Positions 42,296 through 51,148 of a stretch of 64,000 bases of DNA are shown piece after piece. Position 1 is the stretch's first letter, and each line of letters opens with the position of its first letter. Under the pieces are notes generated by a model. It had not been told where the DNA came from, searched no databases, and saw nothing but the letters and a program-made list of their open reading frames with translations. The position numbers and the translations under genes were made by a program. Source of the stretch: Compostibacter hankyongensis (GTDB taxonomy: Bacteria > Bacteroidota > Bacteroidia > Chitinophagales > Chitinophagaceae); the NCBI RefSeq assembly GCF_039541075.1, contig NZ_BAABFN010000020.1, positions 71,918 through 135,917 on the forward strand, in the 5' to 3' direction.

Positions 42296-44896
42296 ATGAA
42301 GGATAACGCTGACTGGATACAGGGTACTGTTCGCTTTTTACCGACCTTTCTTGCGCTGCTGTGCTGTATGGTGCAGGGCAGGGCGCAGGACCATACGACA
42401 TGGTTCGGCTGGGGAAGCGAGCGTCAGCTGCCCGTGGAAAGAGGCCTGAGCGGAATGATAGCCGGGATGAGCAACGGCGTCCTGATCGTGGCCGGCGGAA
42501 GCAATTTTGACCGTCCCCTGCAACAGGGCGGAAAGAAAAAGGTCTATGACGATATTTATGTCTGTACCGATCCGTCGGCGGATACCCTCACCTGGATAAA
42601 GGCGGGCAGGCTTCCCTTTCCGCTCACCGATGCCGCAATGGTGCCCTATCACAACGGGCTGTTGTGCCTGGGCGGCACAGACGGTTCGGCGCCCCGGAAG
42701 GAAGTGTTCTGGCTGGGTTGGGATGCTGCGAAAAAAGCCATTACGGTAAAGCAGGATTATCCGGCGTTGCCGGCAGCCGTCTCCGGCGCTGCTGCCGTAA
42801 GGTCCGGCGCCAGGATATATGTAGCGGGCGGCATGACGGCGGAGCGTGTGCCGCTCGCCGGCTTCTGGTCCCTGCTCCTTGACGGGGAGCCCGACGGAGA
42901 AGCGACGGCCTCCTCCTGGGACAGCCTGCCCGGCTTGCCGGGCGGAGGACGCTTTGGCGCGGCGCTGGCGGCGCAGAACGACGGCGAATACAACTGCATT
43001 TTTCTGACAGGCGGCAAGTCCGGGGATGTCTACTGCACCGACCTGTATAAATATCCCCTTCGCGCTGACGGTACAGGCGAATGGGTAAAGCTGAAAGACC
43101 CTCCCCGTCCGGCCTTCTTCGCCCGGACCATGACCTACGGACAGGGCCATATCCTGCTGTGGGGAGGATCTGCGGGTCCCGATGCGGCAACGGCCATCGC
43201 CATGGGCGATAAATATGAGATGGCGCGGGATATCCTTGCTTATCACGCTATCACCAATACCTGGGTCAGCGTGGGACAGATGCCGGAGGGCGTGGCCGGC
43301 GCGGCCCTGGTCAGGGTAAAGAACAGGATACTGGTGATCGGCGGCGAGCTCCGGCCCGGACAGCGGACGGCGCATATCCAGCAGGCGAGGTCCATGCTGG
43401 TAGCGAAGAAAAGCCAGTTCGGCTTCATCGATTATGCTACTATCCTGATCTACCTCGTTATCCTCGGAGGGATCAGCTATTACTTTTCCCGGAAAAAGCA
43501 CAGTGCGGACGATTACTTCCGGGGGAGCAAACGGATCCCCTTCTGGGCGGCGGGCATCAGCGTTATGGCCACCCAGGTGAGCGCCATCGGATTCATGAGC
43601 ATCCCGGCAAAATCCTATGCTTCCAACTGGAGCTATTTTTCCGGCGTATGGACCTGGTTTCTCGTGGTGCCCATCGTAACCTGGGCCTTTATTCCCTTTT
43701 TCCGCAAGCTGGATGTCACCAGCGCATACGAGTATCTGGAACGGCGGTTCAACGTAAGCGTCCGGCTTTTCTCCGGCGTTATCTATTGCTGCTACCAGAT
43801 CGGGAAGATGGGACTGGTGATCTACCTGCCCGCCGTGGCCCTATCGGCGGTGACGCCCATCGATACCTTTACCTGCATCCTGATCATGGGCGGGCTGAGC
43901 ACCCTGTACACGGTGCTGGGAGGGATTGAGGCCGTGATATGGATAGAAGTGCTGCAGACCGGGCTGCTGATGGGCGGCGCCGTGATCTGCATCATCCTGG
44001 CCTTGTGGGATGTAGACGGGGGATTACCCGGCTTCTTCGCTGTAGCGATGGACAACAATAAGTTCAGCTTCGGCTCGCTCGACCTGGATTTCACCTCCTC
44101 TGCGCTTGGCGTTATCCTTATCGGCAACATCTTCAACAGGCTCGGCAACCTGATATCCGATCAGGCGATCGTACAACGGTATATGACCACGAAAAGCCTG
44201 AAGGCTGCGCAGCAATCCCTGTGGGTCGATGTGCTGGTCTCCGTGCCCTGGGCCATCATCGTTTACCTGCTGGGGACGGCCCTGTATATTTTCTATAAAT
44301 CCCATCCGGGATTGCTCAATCCCGCCATGCCGACAGACGGCGTGCTGCCGCAGTTTATTTCCCAGCGGGCGCCCAAAGGATTGAGCGGCCTGATCATCGC
44401 CGGGATCTTTGCCGCCTCTATGGCCTCGATAGAAAGTCATATCCATAGCCTGGCCACCATTTTTACTACGGATTTCTACGCCCGTTTCTCCCGGAATCCC
44501 AGCGAAAAACGAAAGCTGGTATTTGCCAGGAGCACGACGGCGATGCTGGGTGTGGTCGCTACGCTGATCGCCTTGCTGCTGCTCGAAAATAATATCAAGT
44601 CCATCCTGGATGTGTTTACCGAAATGACGGGACTGTTCATCGGCGCGGCGGCCGGGCTCTTCCTGCTGGGCATTTTTACGGAAAGAACAAACGGCACGGG
44701 AGCCCTGGCCGGCGCTATCGGCAGCTGCGTCATCCTGTATTTTATACAGACCGAGACCCGGATCAATTTCTGGCTTTACAGCGCGATAGGCTTTGTCGCC
44801 TGCTTCGTGATCGGTTATCTGTGCAGCCTGCTGGTTCCCGGAAAGCGCAGTGTGACCGGGTTAACGATCTATACGCTCAACCAGAAGATAACGTAA
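42296..44896 (+). CDS. Fusion of NanM-like kelch beta-propeller with sodium/solute symporter
   Basis: 867 residues from the ATG at 42296 (a TTG at 42269 is in frame but poorer). Signal peptide LPTFLALLCCMVQGRAQ, then a kelch propeller of about 340 residues (GMSNGVLIVAGGSNFDRPLQ, YHNGLLCLGGTDGS, ARIYVAGGMTAE, CIFLTGGKSGDVY, GHILLWGGSAGP, RILVIGGELRPGQ), the cyclically permuted mutarotase type to which N-acetylneuraminate epimerase NanM belongs. From about residue 385 a full SSS-family symporter follows (YATILIYLVILGGISYYFSR, WAAGISVMATQVSAIGFMSI, ASMASIESHIHSLATIF). A periplasmic mutarotase tethered to its inner-membrane importer fits sialic acid uptake after surface release. Confidence 0.88.
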   Translation: MKDNADWIQGTVRFLPTFLALLCCMVQGRAQDHTTWFGWGSERQLPVERGLSGMIAGMSNGVLIVAGGSNFDRPLQQGGKKKVYDDIYVCTDPSADTLTWIKAGRLPFPLTDAAMVPYHNGLLCLGGTDGSAPRKEVFWLGWDAAKKAITVKQDYPALPAAVSGAAAVRSGARIYVAGGMTAERVPLAGFWSLLLDGEPDGEATASSWDSLPGLPGGGRFGAALAAQNDGEYNCIFLTGGKSGDVYCTDLYKYPLRADGTGEWVKLKDPPRPAFFARTMTYGQGHILLWGGSAGPDAATAIAMGDKYEMARDILAYHAITNTWVSVGQMPEGVAGAALVRVKNRILVIGGELRPGQRTAHIQQARSMLVAKKSQFGFIDYATILIYLVILGGISYYFSRKKHSADDYFRGSKRIPFWAAGISVMATQVSAIGFMSIPAKSYASNWSYFSGVWTWFLVVPIVTWAFIPFFRKLDVTSAYEYLERRFNVSVRLFSGVIYCCYQIGKMGLVIYLPAVALSAVTPIDTFTCILIMGGLSTLYTVLGGIEAVIWIEVLQTGLLMGGAVICIILALWDVDGGLPGFFAVAMDNNKFSFGSLDLDFTSSALGVILIGNIFNRLGNLISDQAIVQRYMTTKSLKAAQQSLWVDVLVSVPWAIIVYLLGTALYIFYKSHPGLLNPAMPTDGVLPQFISQRAPKGLSGLIIAGIFAASMASIESHIHSLATIFTTDFYARFSRNPSEKRKLVFARSTTAMLGVVATLIALLLLENNIKSILDVFTEMTGLFIGAAAGLFLLGIFTERTNGTGALAGAIGSCVILYFIQTETRINFWLYSAIGFVACFVIGYLCSLLVPGKRSVTGLTIYTLNQKIT

Positions 44897-44951
44897 GGCG
44901 ATCTGCCGGCAGGCGGCTGCCTGTATTTTGTTACTGTAAATGGATTTTGTC

Positions 44952-46940
44952 ATGATCTATCGTATAAGGATTACCGTTATTGTATGCTTCCTGACCCTTT
45001 TGGCGCCGCATACCGTTTCCGCACAGCAGGATACGGCAGTGTTTGTCCGTAAATCAGGCTGGTTTGAAACGATGCTGGAAGTAAAGCGTCAGGAAAGGAC
45101 GCTGGCGCATCCCTGGGTGGTGCGGAAGAACCATCCCGATCCGAAGGAGGTAGCCCTGTGGAAGTTTTTACGGGAAAGTTTTCCGGCACGCCGCGCGGCG
45201 CTTGAGATGAGCTGGGAAGAAAGGGACAGCATATGGAACTTTCACAACCAGGGTTTTTCCTTTGACCTGCTGGGCAGGCACTACGTGCAGGGCTATGTAG
45301 TTTCCTGTCACGAAAGGGGCGTGCAGCCTGTGCTGCGAAAAAAGACCTTCAGGAACCTGAAGGATGTGCTGGTGGCGAGGAAACGCTATCTGGATTCCCG
45401 GGAGAAGGAATACGTTATCCTGACGCCCGCTGCGGGTACTGCTCCGAGGATAAACGGCCCGGCGGTATATGGTGTGCGGCCCGGTCATCCTGTCCTTTAC
45501 AAAGTCCCGGTTACGGGCGAAGCGCCTGTCCAACTCTCGGTTACGGGATTGCCCGCCGGCTGTACCTTCGACGAAGCATCCGGGGTGATCCGGGGTGTGG
45601 TGAATACGCCGGGAGATCATGTGATGGTTTTTCACGCTGTCAGTAGAAAAGGGGAAGATTCCCTCCGCTTTACCCTGAAGGTCGGGGACAACATTGCCCT
45701 GACGCCTCCGATGGGGTGGTGCAGCTGGAACTGTTTCGGAAGCGATGTAACGGCAAAGGATATCCGTCAGGCGGTAGACGCGATGGTCGGCAGCGGCCTG
45801 ATCAATTACGGCTGGAGCTATATCAATATCGATGATTGCTGGATGAACCGACCCGGCCCTGATGACCCTGTCTTTAAGATCAATGACCAGATCGCGGAGA
45901 AGTACGAGGCGAAAGAAGACCTCCGGAGAAGGCTCAGCCGCATCCGCTTCGATGAGCAGGAGCTGGTGGGCAGGGTAAGGGATGAGCAGGGCAGGATCCT
46001 GTCCAACAAGGATTTTCCGGATATGAAGGCCCTTACCGGATATATCCATGGCTTTGGTCTGAAAGCCGGGATCTATACCTCGCCGGGGCATGTAACCTGT
46101 CAGAACTATATCGGCGCCTACGGACATGAAGAACAGGATGCCCGGCAGTTTGCCACCTGGGGTTTCGATTTTCTCAAATACGACTGGTGCGGATATTCGC
46201 TGATCGCACCCGACCAGTCACTCAAAAGCCTTCAGCAGCCCTATATCGTCATGCATGATGCGCTTTCCGGTATTGACCGCGACATCCTTTTCAGCATCTG
46301 CCAGTATGGACGGGGCGACGTATGGAAATGGGGGGCGTCGGTAGGCGGTAATATGTGGCGCACCACAAGCGACGTGCGGGATACCTGGTCCAGCATCAGC
46401 GAGATCGGGTTCGGGATGGCCGGCAAGGAAAAATATGCCGGACCGGGCCATTGGAATGATCCGGATCAGCTGGTGGTGGGGTACGTAGGCTGGAGCAAGA
46501 ATTTACGGCCCACTTACCTGTCTCCCAACGAGCAGTACCTGCAGGTGTCCCTGTGGAGTCTGCTCTCCGCTCCTTTGATCATCAGCGCCGACCTCACCCG
46601 GCTGGATAAGTTTACCCTGAACCTGCTGACCAACCGGGAAGTGATCCGGGTCAACCAGGATGTGCTGGGACGCCAGGCGCACCGGGTAATCGAAGCCGGC
46701 ACGGTGCAGGTATGGGCAAAGCCGCTGGCGGACGGTTCCGTTGCGGTAGGCATTTTTAACCTGGGTGAGATGCCGGTGGATTATCAGCTGGACCTTAAAG
46801 CGCTCGGGCTGGAAGATCCCTGTACGGTCCGGGATCTGTGGCGGCAGAAAGATGTGGCGAACCGTGCAAACACTTATTCCTGCTCCCTCAACCGGCATGC
46901 GGTGAAGCTGCTGAAGCTGACGCCCCTGCAAAGGTTGTAA
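44952..46940 (+). CDS. GH27 alpha-galactosidase / alpha-N-acetylgalactosaminidase-like enzyme
   Basis: 662 residues from the ATG at 44952 (MIYRIRITVIVCFLTLLAP, signal peptide ending VSAQ); an ATG at 44940 is the alternative. An N-terminal non-catalytic region and a putative-Ig (He_PIG-like) domain with VTGLPAGCTFDEASGVIRGV (about 170-240) precede GH27: LTPPMGWCSWNCFGSDVTA, YINIDDCWMNRPG, KAGIYTSPGHVTC, nucleophile Asp in FLKYDWCGYS (about residue 410) and acid/base Asp in TTSDVRDTW. A C-terminal beta-sandwich ends the protein. In a sialidase locus an alpha-GalNAc or alpha-Gal specificity on mucin-type glycans is plausible; specificity not readable. Confidence 0.9.
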   Translation: MIYRIRITVIVCFLTLLAPHTVSAQQDTAVFVRKSGWFETMLEVKRQERTLAHPWVVRKNHPDPKEVALWKFLRESFPARRAALEMSWEERDSIWNFHNQGFSFDLLGRHYVQGYVVSCHERGVQPVLRKKTFRNLKDVLVARKRYLDSREKEYVILTPAAGTAPRINGPAVYGVRPGHPVLYKVPVTGEAPVQLSVTGLPAGCTFDEASGVIRGVVNTPGDHVMVFHAVSRKGEDSLRFTLKVGDNIALTPPMGWCSWNCFGSDVTAKDIRQAVDAMVGSGLINYGWSYINIDDCWMNRPGPDDPVFKINDQIAEKYEAKEDLRRRLSRIRFDEQELVGRVRDEQGRILSNKDFPDMKALTGYIHGFGLKAGIYTSPGHVTCQNYIGAYGHEEQDARQFATWGFDFLKYDWCGYSLIAPDQSLKSLQQPYIVMHDALSGIDRDILFSICQYGRGDVWKWGASVGGNMWRTTSDVRDTWSSISEIGFGMAGKEKYAGPGHWNDPDQLVVGYVGWSKNLRPTYLSPNEQYLQVSLWSLLSAPLIISADLTRLDKFTLNLLTNREVIRVNQDVLGRQAHRVIEAGTVQVWAKPLADGSVAVGIFNLGEMPVDYQLDLKALGLEDPCTVRDLWRQKDVANRANTYSCSLNRHAVKLLKLTPLQRL

Positions 46941-46991
46941 GGGTATTCGTTTATCCGGTGCTGAAATTCCACAGGCCGTTACCGCCGGGGT

Positions 46992-47969
46992 TCACCGGGC
47001 CGGGGTGATGACGATCTTCCGGAACTCGATAGGGCCGTGGTCGCCCTGGATATAGATGGGACCGGGTTCGCCTTCATGGCTGTCCAGCGCGCCGCCCGTG
47101 ATGCCGGGGATCTCCTGGTTGCTGATCACCGTTTTCCCGTTGGCCACTACCGTTACCATCCGACCGGTGAGGGTGATGTCGTAGGTCTGCCACTGATCAG
47201 GACCCAGCGCAGCGATCTCGCTGGGCCGCAGGAAGCCGTACACTCCGCTGAACAGCTCGCTGGTAGGATGCGCCGACGGAGGATTGTCTTCTATCTGCAC
47301 CTCATAACGGCCGCGCAGGTATACGCCGCTGTTGCTCCCTTTCCCGTAGCGAAACTCCACGTGCAGCTTGAAGTCGGTGAACTTTTGCTCCGAGATCAGG
47401 TTAGCGCCCGAATGCGGGCTGATGAGGATACCGTTCTTTACCACCCACTGATTTTCCCCCGATGCTTTCCAGCCCTCCAGGTCTTTCCCGTTGAACAGGT
47501 TGGCGGGTTTGCCCCAGGAGGGAGTGGATGATCTTTTCAGATAAGGCGCGCGCACGCCTTTCCAGGAATGTTTTTTGCCTTCGCTGGTGGTGAGGGTGCC
47601 CGTAAGGGCATCGCCCTCCAGTACTCCCTCTATCACAATATCGCGGTCGCCGCTTTCCCACTGTACCGGGATGGTAAAATTGAACCGGCCCTGTGCAGAA
47701 TTTATCTTGGATACCGGGCGTGCGCTGCCGGCAGTGCCTACGAAGGATCCTACCAGGGTATGATTACCGGATTGCCGGATCTCCAGCCAGGAGGGCGCCG
47801 GATGGCCGTCCCAATCGATCGTGATGTCCCAGCGGCCGAGCAGCGCACTGTCCACCGGCGCGGGCGCCGTGGCCGGTATGGCGCGGCCGGGCATCGCGAA
47901 TGCAGGCGCCGTTCCGCCCGCCAGCAGGAATAAAAAGCCGATACTGAAAACCAGAAGATCTTTACGCAT
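46992..47969 (-). CDS. Secreted DUF1080 (3-keto-disaccharide hydrolase domain) protein
   Basis: 325 residues from the ATG at 47969 (MRKDLLVFSIGFLFLLAGGT, signal peptide); 47978 is an alternative. Residues about 40-150 are a beta domain (LGRWDITIDWDGHPAPSWLE). The C-terminal half is DUF1080: LFNGKDLEGWKASGENQWVV, SEQKFTDFKLHVEFRYGKGS, NSGVYLRGRYEVQIEDN, YDITLTGRMVTVVANGK and GPIYIQGDHGPIEFRKI. This concanavalin-like fold cleaves or binds glycans; some members hydrolyse 3-keto-glycosides. It is convergent with the GH27 gene. Confidence 0.88.
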   Translation of the reverse strand: MRKDLLVFSIGFLFLLAGGTAPAFAMPGRAIPATAPAPVDSALLGRWDITIDWDGHPAPSWLEIRQSGNHTLVGSFVGTAGSARPVSKINSAQGRFNFTIPVQWESGDRDIVIEGVLEGDALTGTLTTSEGKKHSWKGVRAPYLKRSSTPSWGKPANLFNGKDLEGWKASGENQWVVKNGILISPHSGANLISEQKFTDFKLHVEFRYGKGSNSGVYLRGRYEVQIEDNPPSAHPTSELFSGVYGFLRPSEIAALGPDQWQTYDITLTGRMVTVVANGKTVISNQEIPGITGGALDSHEGEPGPIYIQGDHGPIEFRKIVITPAR

Positions 47970-48148
47970 AGGGATCATTTTTTCGTGTTTGCCCGCAGGG
48001 CGGAAATAGTGCCGGGTGAAGCTCAGGCGGCATAACGGATAGCAAGATAAAATTTATCCGCCTTTTGCACAAAAAACAAACGCTTGAAAATAAAGGAAAA
48101 TGATTATTTTGCATCATCTTAATAATCCATATAAGAAAACTCCATTCT

Positions 48149-48913
48149 ATGAAAAACCTTTACCCGGTAAAAGCGGAACGCTTTGCCATGCTTGCCTGCC
48201 TGCTCATCTTCTTTATCGCCAGCTGTAAAAAAGACGACGTTGAACCCCCGCCCCCGCCTTCCGAAGCGCAGCTGTATGCAGATGCCGTTTCCGATGCGAT
48301 GGTCGCCGACTCCACCGAGATCGTCGATACGCTCTGGGCAATTGACAAACAGGACGTTCATCTTCAGTGGAAAACCATTAACGGGAAGGAATATGTGCTG
48401 ATGGCGACTTTTATGAAGTACCCGGACAGCTATCCCGAAGGAGATTCCATTACCAACAGCTGGGGCGAATCCTGGTTGTTCATACCGGAGCAGATGAAGG
48501 AGCGCCTTACCCCCGGCTTTACGGCGCAGTCCGATACCATACAGCGTATCTGCCAGCTGCTGGGGCTGCCGCCTGAAAGCTCGACCAGCAACACGCATAT
48601 TGCACAGGTATGGGTAAGGTCGGAACAGCTCTTCCGGCCGGCCGGCAATGCCTCGATAACGACCACTACCGCTCCGGGCGACCTGGTGTCCGGCAATCCC
48701 GCCGGTTATGAAACCTGGTTTAACGCCTACATCATCTCTTCCTATTATGCTCCGCTCAATCCCGGGGGATACCATTATCCCTGGACCCGGCTAGGGTATA
48801 CCTACGACTGGGCGCCCGGCTCCGCGCATGTGGGGCTGAGCGAATATGTGCTCCGGGCCAATTCGGGCATGTGGGTGGAGAAAACACAGACCGCCGCCGC
48901 CTTCTATCAATAA
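48149..48913 (+). CDS. Hypothetical lipoprotein
   Basis: 254 residues, not recognised. The lipobox is FFIASCKKDD after a hydrophobic stretch (FAMLACLLIFFIASC), followed by a Pro run. The mature part contains AIDKQDVHLQWKTINGKEYV, YPEGDSITNSWGESWLFIPE, VWVRSEQLFRP and YETWFNAYIISSYYAPLNPG. The order WINT-type positions with a Cys suggests no enzyme motif that I know. Its weak -7 region lies about 45 bases upstream. Confidence 0.55.
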   Translation: MKNLYPVKAERFAMLACLLIFFIASCKKDDVEPPPPPSEAQLYADAVSDAMVADSTEIVDTLWAIDKQDVHLQWKTINGKEYVLMATFMKYPDSYPEGDSITNSWGESWLFIPEQMKERLTPGFTAQSDTIQRICQLLGLPPESSTSNTHIAQVWVRSEQLFRPAGNASITTTTAPGDLVSGNPAGYETWFNAYIISSYYAPLNPGGYHYPWTRLGYTYDWAPGSAHVGLSEYVLRANSGMWVEKTQTAAAFYQ

Positions 48914-48942
48914 AGGGCGGTATATATACCGACAGCCGAGTG

Positions 48943-50019
48943 TCAGCTCTTCAGGGAGTTCATGTCGATCACAAAACGGTAACGCACATCTCCTTTCAGC
49001 AGGCGCTCATAAGCTTCGTTGATCTGCTGGATGTTGATGAGCTCGATGTCGGAAACGATATTATGTTCCCCGCAGAAATCCAGCATCTCCTGCGTTTCGG
49101 GGATGCCGCCGATGCTCGACCCGGCAAAGCTCCGCCGGTTGTGGACCATGTTAAACGGCTCTACGGGCAGGGGATGCTCCGGCAGACCCACCAGCACCAG
49201 TGCGCCGTCCAGCTTCAGCAGCTGCAGGTAGGCGTTGAGGTCGTGCTGCGCCGAGACCGTGTCGAGGATGAGGTCGAGGCTGCCCGTCCGCGCCTGCATC
49301 TCTGCTTCATTATTGGACAATACCACCTCGTCTGCCCCCAGCCGCAGCGCGTCTTCCTTCTTGCTTTCCGAAGTGGTGAAGACGATGGTGTGCGCCCCCA
49401 TGGCATGCGACAGCTTGACGCCCATATGCCCCAGCCCGCCGATGCCGATGACGCCCACCTTTTTGCCGGGACCGGCCTTCCAGTGCCGCAGGGGAGAATA
49501 GGTGGTGATACCCGCGCAGAGCAGCGGCGCGGTGCCCGCAGGATCCAGGTTTTCCGGAACATGCAGTACGAAATGCTCATCCACGACGATGCGCTGGGAA
49601 TAGCCTCCATAGGTTCGCTGAGGAAGGTATTTGTCGCGGCCATTATAGGTACCGGTAAATCCTTTTTCGCAATATTGCTCCAGTCCGTTTTTACACGGGT
49701 CACATTCCCTGCAGGAGTCCACCATACAGCCTACCGCGGCGAGGTCGCCCGCCTTGTGACCGGTGACGGCGTCGCCGGTGCTGACGATCCGTCCCACGAT
49801 CTCATGTCCCGGTACGCAGGGATAAACGGTGTTGTGCCATTCGTTCCGGGCCTGATGCAGATCGGAGTGACAGACGCCGCAATACAGTATCTCGATCTCT
49901 ACGTCGTGCGCCGTAGGTTGGCGGCGGGCGATGGTCATCTGGGAAAGGGTCTCTTTCGCTGCATTTGTTCCAAAAGCTTTTACGTTTGTTACCTGGGTTT
50001 CCTGTGAGGTTGTCATCAT
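48943..50019 (-). CDS. Zinc NAD(P)-dependent alcohol dehydrogenase (YahK/CAD type)
   Basis: 358 residues from the tandem ATG at 50019/50016; upstream codons to 50097 lie in the 3' end of the next gene and have no family counterpart. Catalytic zinc ligands are in GVCHSDLHQ and GHEIVGRIV, the structural zinc in CRECDPCKNGLEQYC, and the coenzyme loop is GIGGLGHMG. It belongs to the broad-substrate aldehyde reductase group of the MDR superfamily (YahK, cinnamyl-alcohol dehydrogenase relatives). Likely detoxifies aldehydes using NADPH. Confidence 0.9.
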   Translation of the reverse strand: MMTTSQETQVTNVKAFGTNAAKETLSQMTIARRQPTAHDVEIEILYCGVCHSDLHQARNEWHNTVYPCVPGHEIVGRIVSTGDAVTGHKAGDLAAVGCMVDSCRECDPCKNGLEQYCEKGFTGTYNGRDKYLPQRTYGGYSQRIVVDEHFVLHVPENLDPAGTAPLLCAGITTYSPLRHWKAGPGKKVGVIGIGGLGHMGVKLSHAMGAHTIVFTTSESKKEDALRLGADEVVLSNNEAEMQARTGSLDLILDTVSAQHDLNAYLQLLKLDGALVLVGLPEHPLPVEPFNMVHNRRSFAGSSIGGIPETQEMLDFCGEHNIVSDIELINIQQINEAYERLLKGDVRYRFVIDMNSLKS

Positions 50020-50093
50020 TCCGTATTTAAAAGGTGAGGATACAAATTTCCGGTAAAAAAAGCATTTCTGCGAAAAAAAGCGAACGGAGCATA

Positions 50094-50987
50094 TCACATC
50101 TGCTGTGCGATGATCTCCAGCAAAGCCGAAAAATTCTTTACCGGCTCAGCATGCCCCAGCCGGAGCGCGATCAGGCTGCAGATATCCGCAGGCTTTTTTC
50201 CCGCTTCCCGGAGAAACCGTATGGAAAGGTCGCCGGCGGATTTGGACAGCTTGCGTCCCCTGGTATCCTGCAGCAACGGATGATGGTAGCAGGCGGCCCG
50301 GCGGAAGGTATTGCCCGGTAGCAGGCCGGATAAATAATGCTGCGCCAGGGTGGAAGGCCATAGGTCGTCCCCGCGGACGACCAGGTCCACCCCGAAATGA
50401 TCATCATCCACAACAGAAGTCAGCTGATAGGCGGGGAATCCGTCTTTTTTCCGCACCACGAAGTCCGTCATAGCGGGAGGCAAGGCTGTCTTTGTCACCG
50501 TGCCCTGCGGGGTGGAAACAGTCAGCATGGCGGATGGATCCGTATGAAGCCGCCAGCTGACCTCTTCCTGTTCCGGTGGTATGCGCCTGTCCCGGCATAC
50601 ATCCGCAAACCGGTGCTGTGCCCGGCGCGCCGCTATCTCCGTGCGGGAGCAGGTGCAGGCAAAGATCAGCCCCTGCTCCTTCAGCCGCTGCAGGGCTGTG
50701 CGGTACAGGTCCATGCGGCGCAGCTGCGTATAGTCCTTCTCGTATTGACGGTAATCCCGCGGGCCTTCGTCCCAGGAAATTTTAAGGAAATGCAGCGTAT
50801 CGAAGATATCCTGTACATACTCGCGGCGTATCCGTGGCTGATCGAGGTCGTCGATACGCAGCAATACCCGGGCGCCGGTCTGCTGTGCCCAGGCCGCCGT
50901 GAAGGCAAACGACAGCACATTTCCCAGGTGCAGATATCCGCTGGGGGTGGGCGCTATCCTGGTTTTCCTGAAGGTGAGCTGCTTCAT
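50094..50987 (-). CDS. gluQ: Glutamyl-Q tRNA(Asp) synthetase
   Basis: 297 residues from the ATG at 50987 (MKQLTFRKTRIAPTPSG). It has the class I tRNA synthetase HIGH-like motif TPSGYLHLGN, then LLRIDDLDQPRIR, a cysteine region CTCSRTEIAARRAQH, and the KMSKS counterpart KLSKSAGD, but lacks the anticodon-binding half of GluRS. This is the GluQ-RS paralogue that attaches glutamate to queuosine in tRNA-Asp. ATGs further upstream add residues without homology. Confidence 0.92.
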   Translation of the reverse strand: MKQLTFRKTRIAPTPSGYLHLGNVLSFAFTAAWAQQTGARVLLRIDDLDQPRIRREYVQDIFDTLHFLKISWDEGPRDYRQYEKDYTQLRRMDLYRTALQRLKEQGLIFACTCSRTEIAARRAQHRFADVCRDRRIPPEQEEVSWRLHTDPSAMLTVSTPQGTVTKTALPPAMTDFVVRKKDGFPAYQLTSVVDDDHFGVDLVVRGDDLWPSTLAQHYLSGLLPGNTFRRAACYHHPLLQDTRGRKLSKSAGDLSIRFLREAGKKPADICSLIALRLGHAEPVKNFSALLEIIAQQM

Positions 50988-51148
50988 TTGGGATCGGCGG
51001 TATGGATTGCCGGATTGCAAAATACCAAAGATTATAAAAACAGCCGTATCTTGTCCCTTCATCAGGTTCCCTTTGAAATACCAGACAAGCTGTCACCGCA
51101 GGGTTTCCGGCGGGCAGGCCTGATATATCTTTTTATAACCGTATACCC

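Noticed and set aside
48919..48932. Palindrome CGGTATATATACCG as a terminator between convergent genes
   Set aside because: Short AT-centred stem without a T-run; probably chance.
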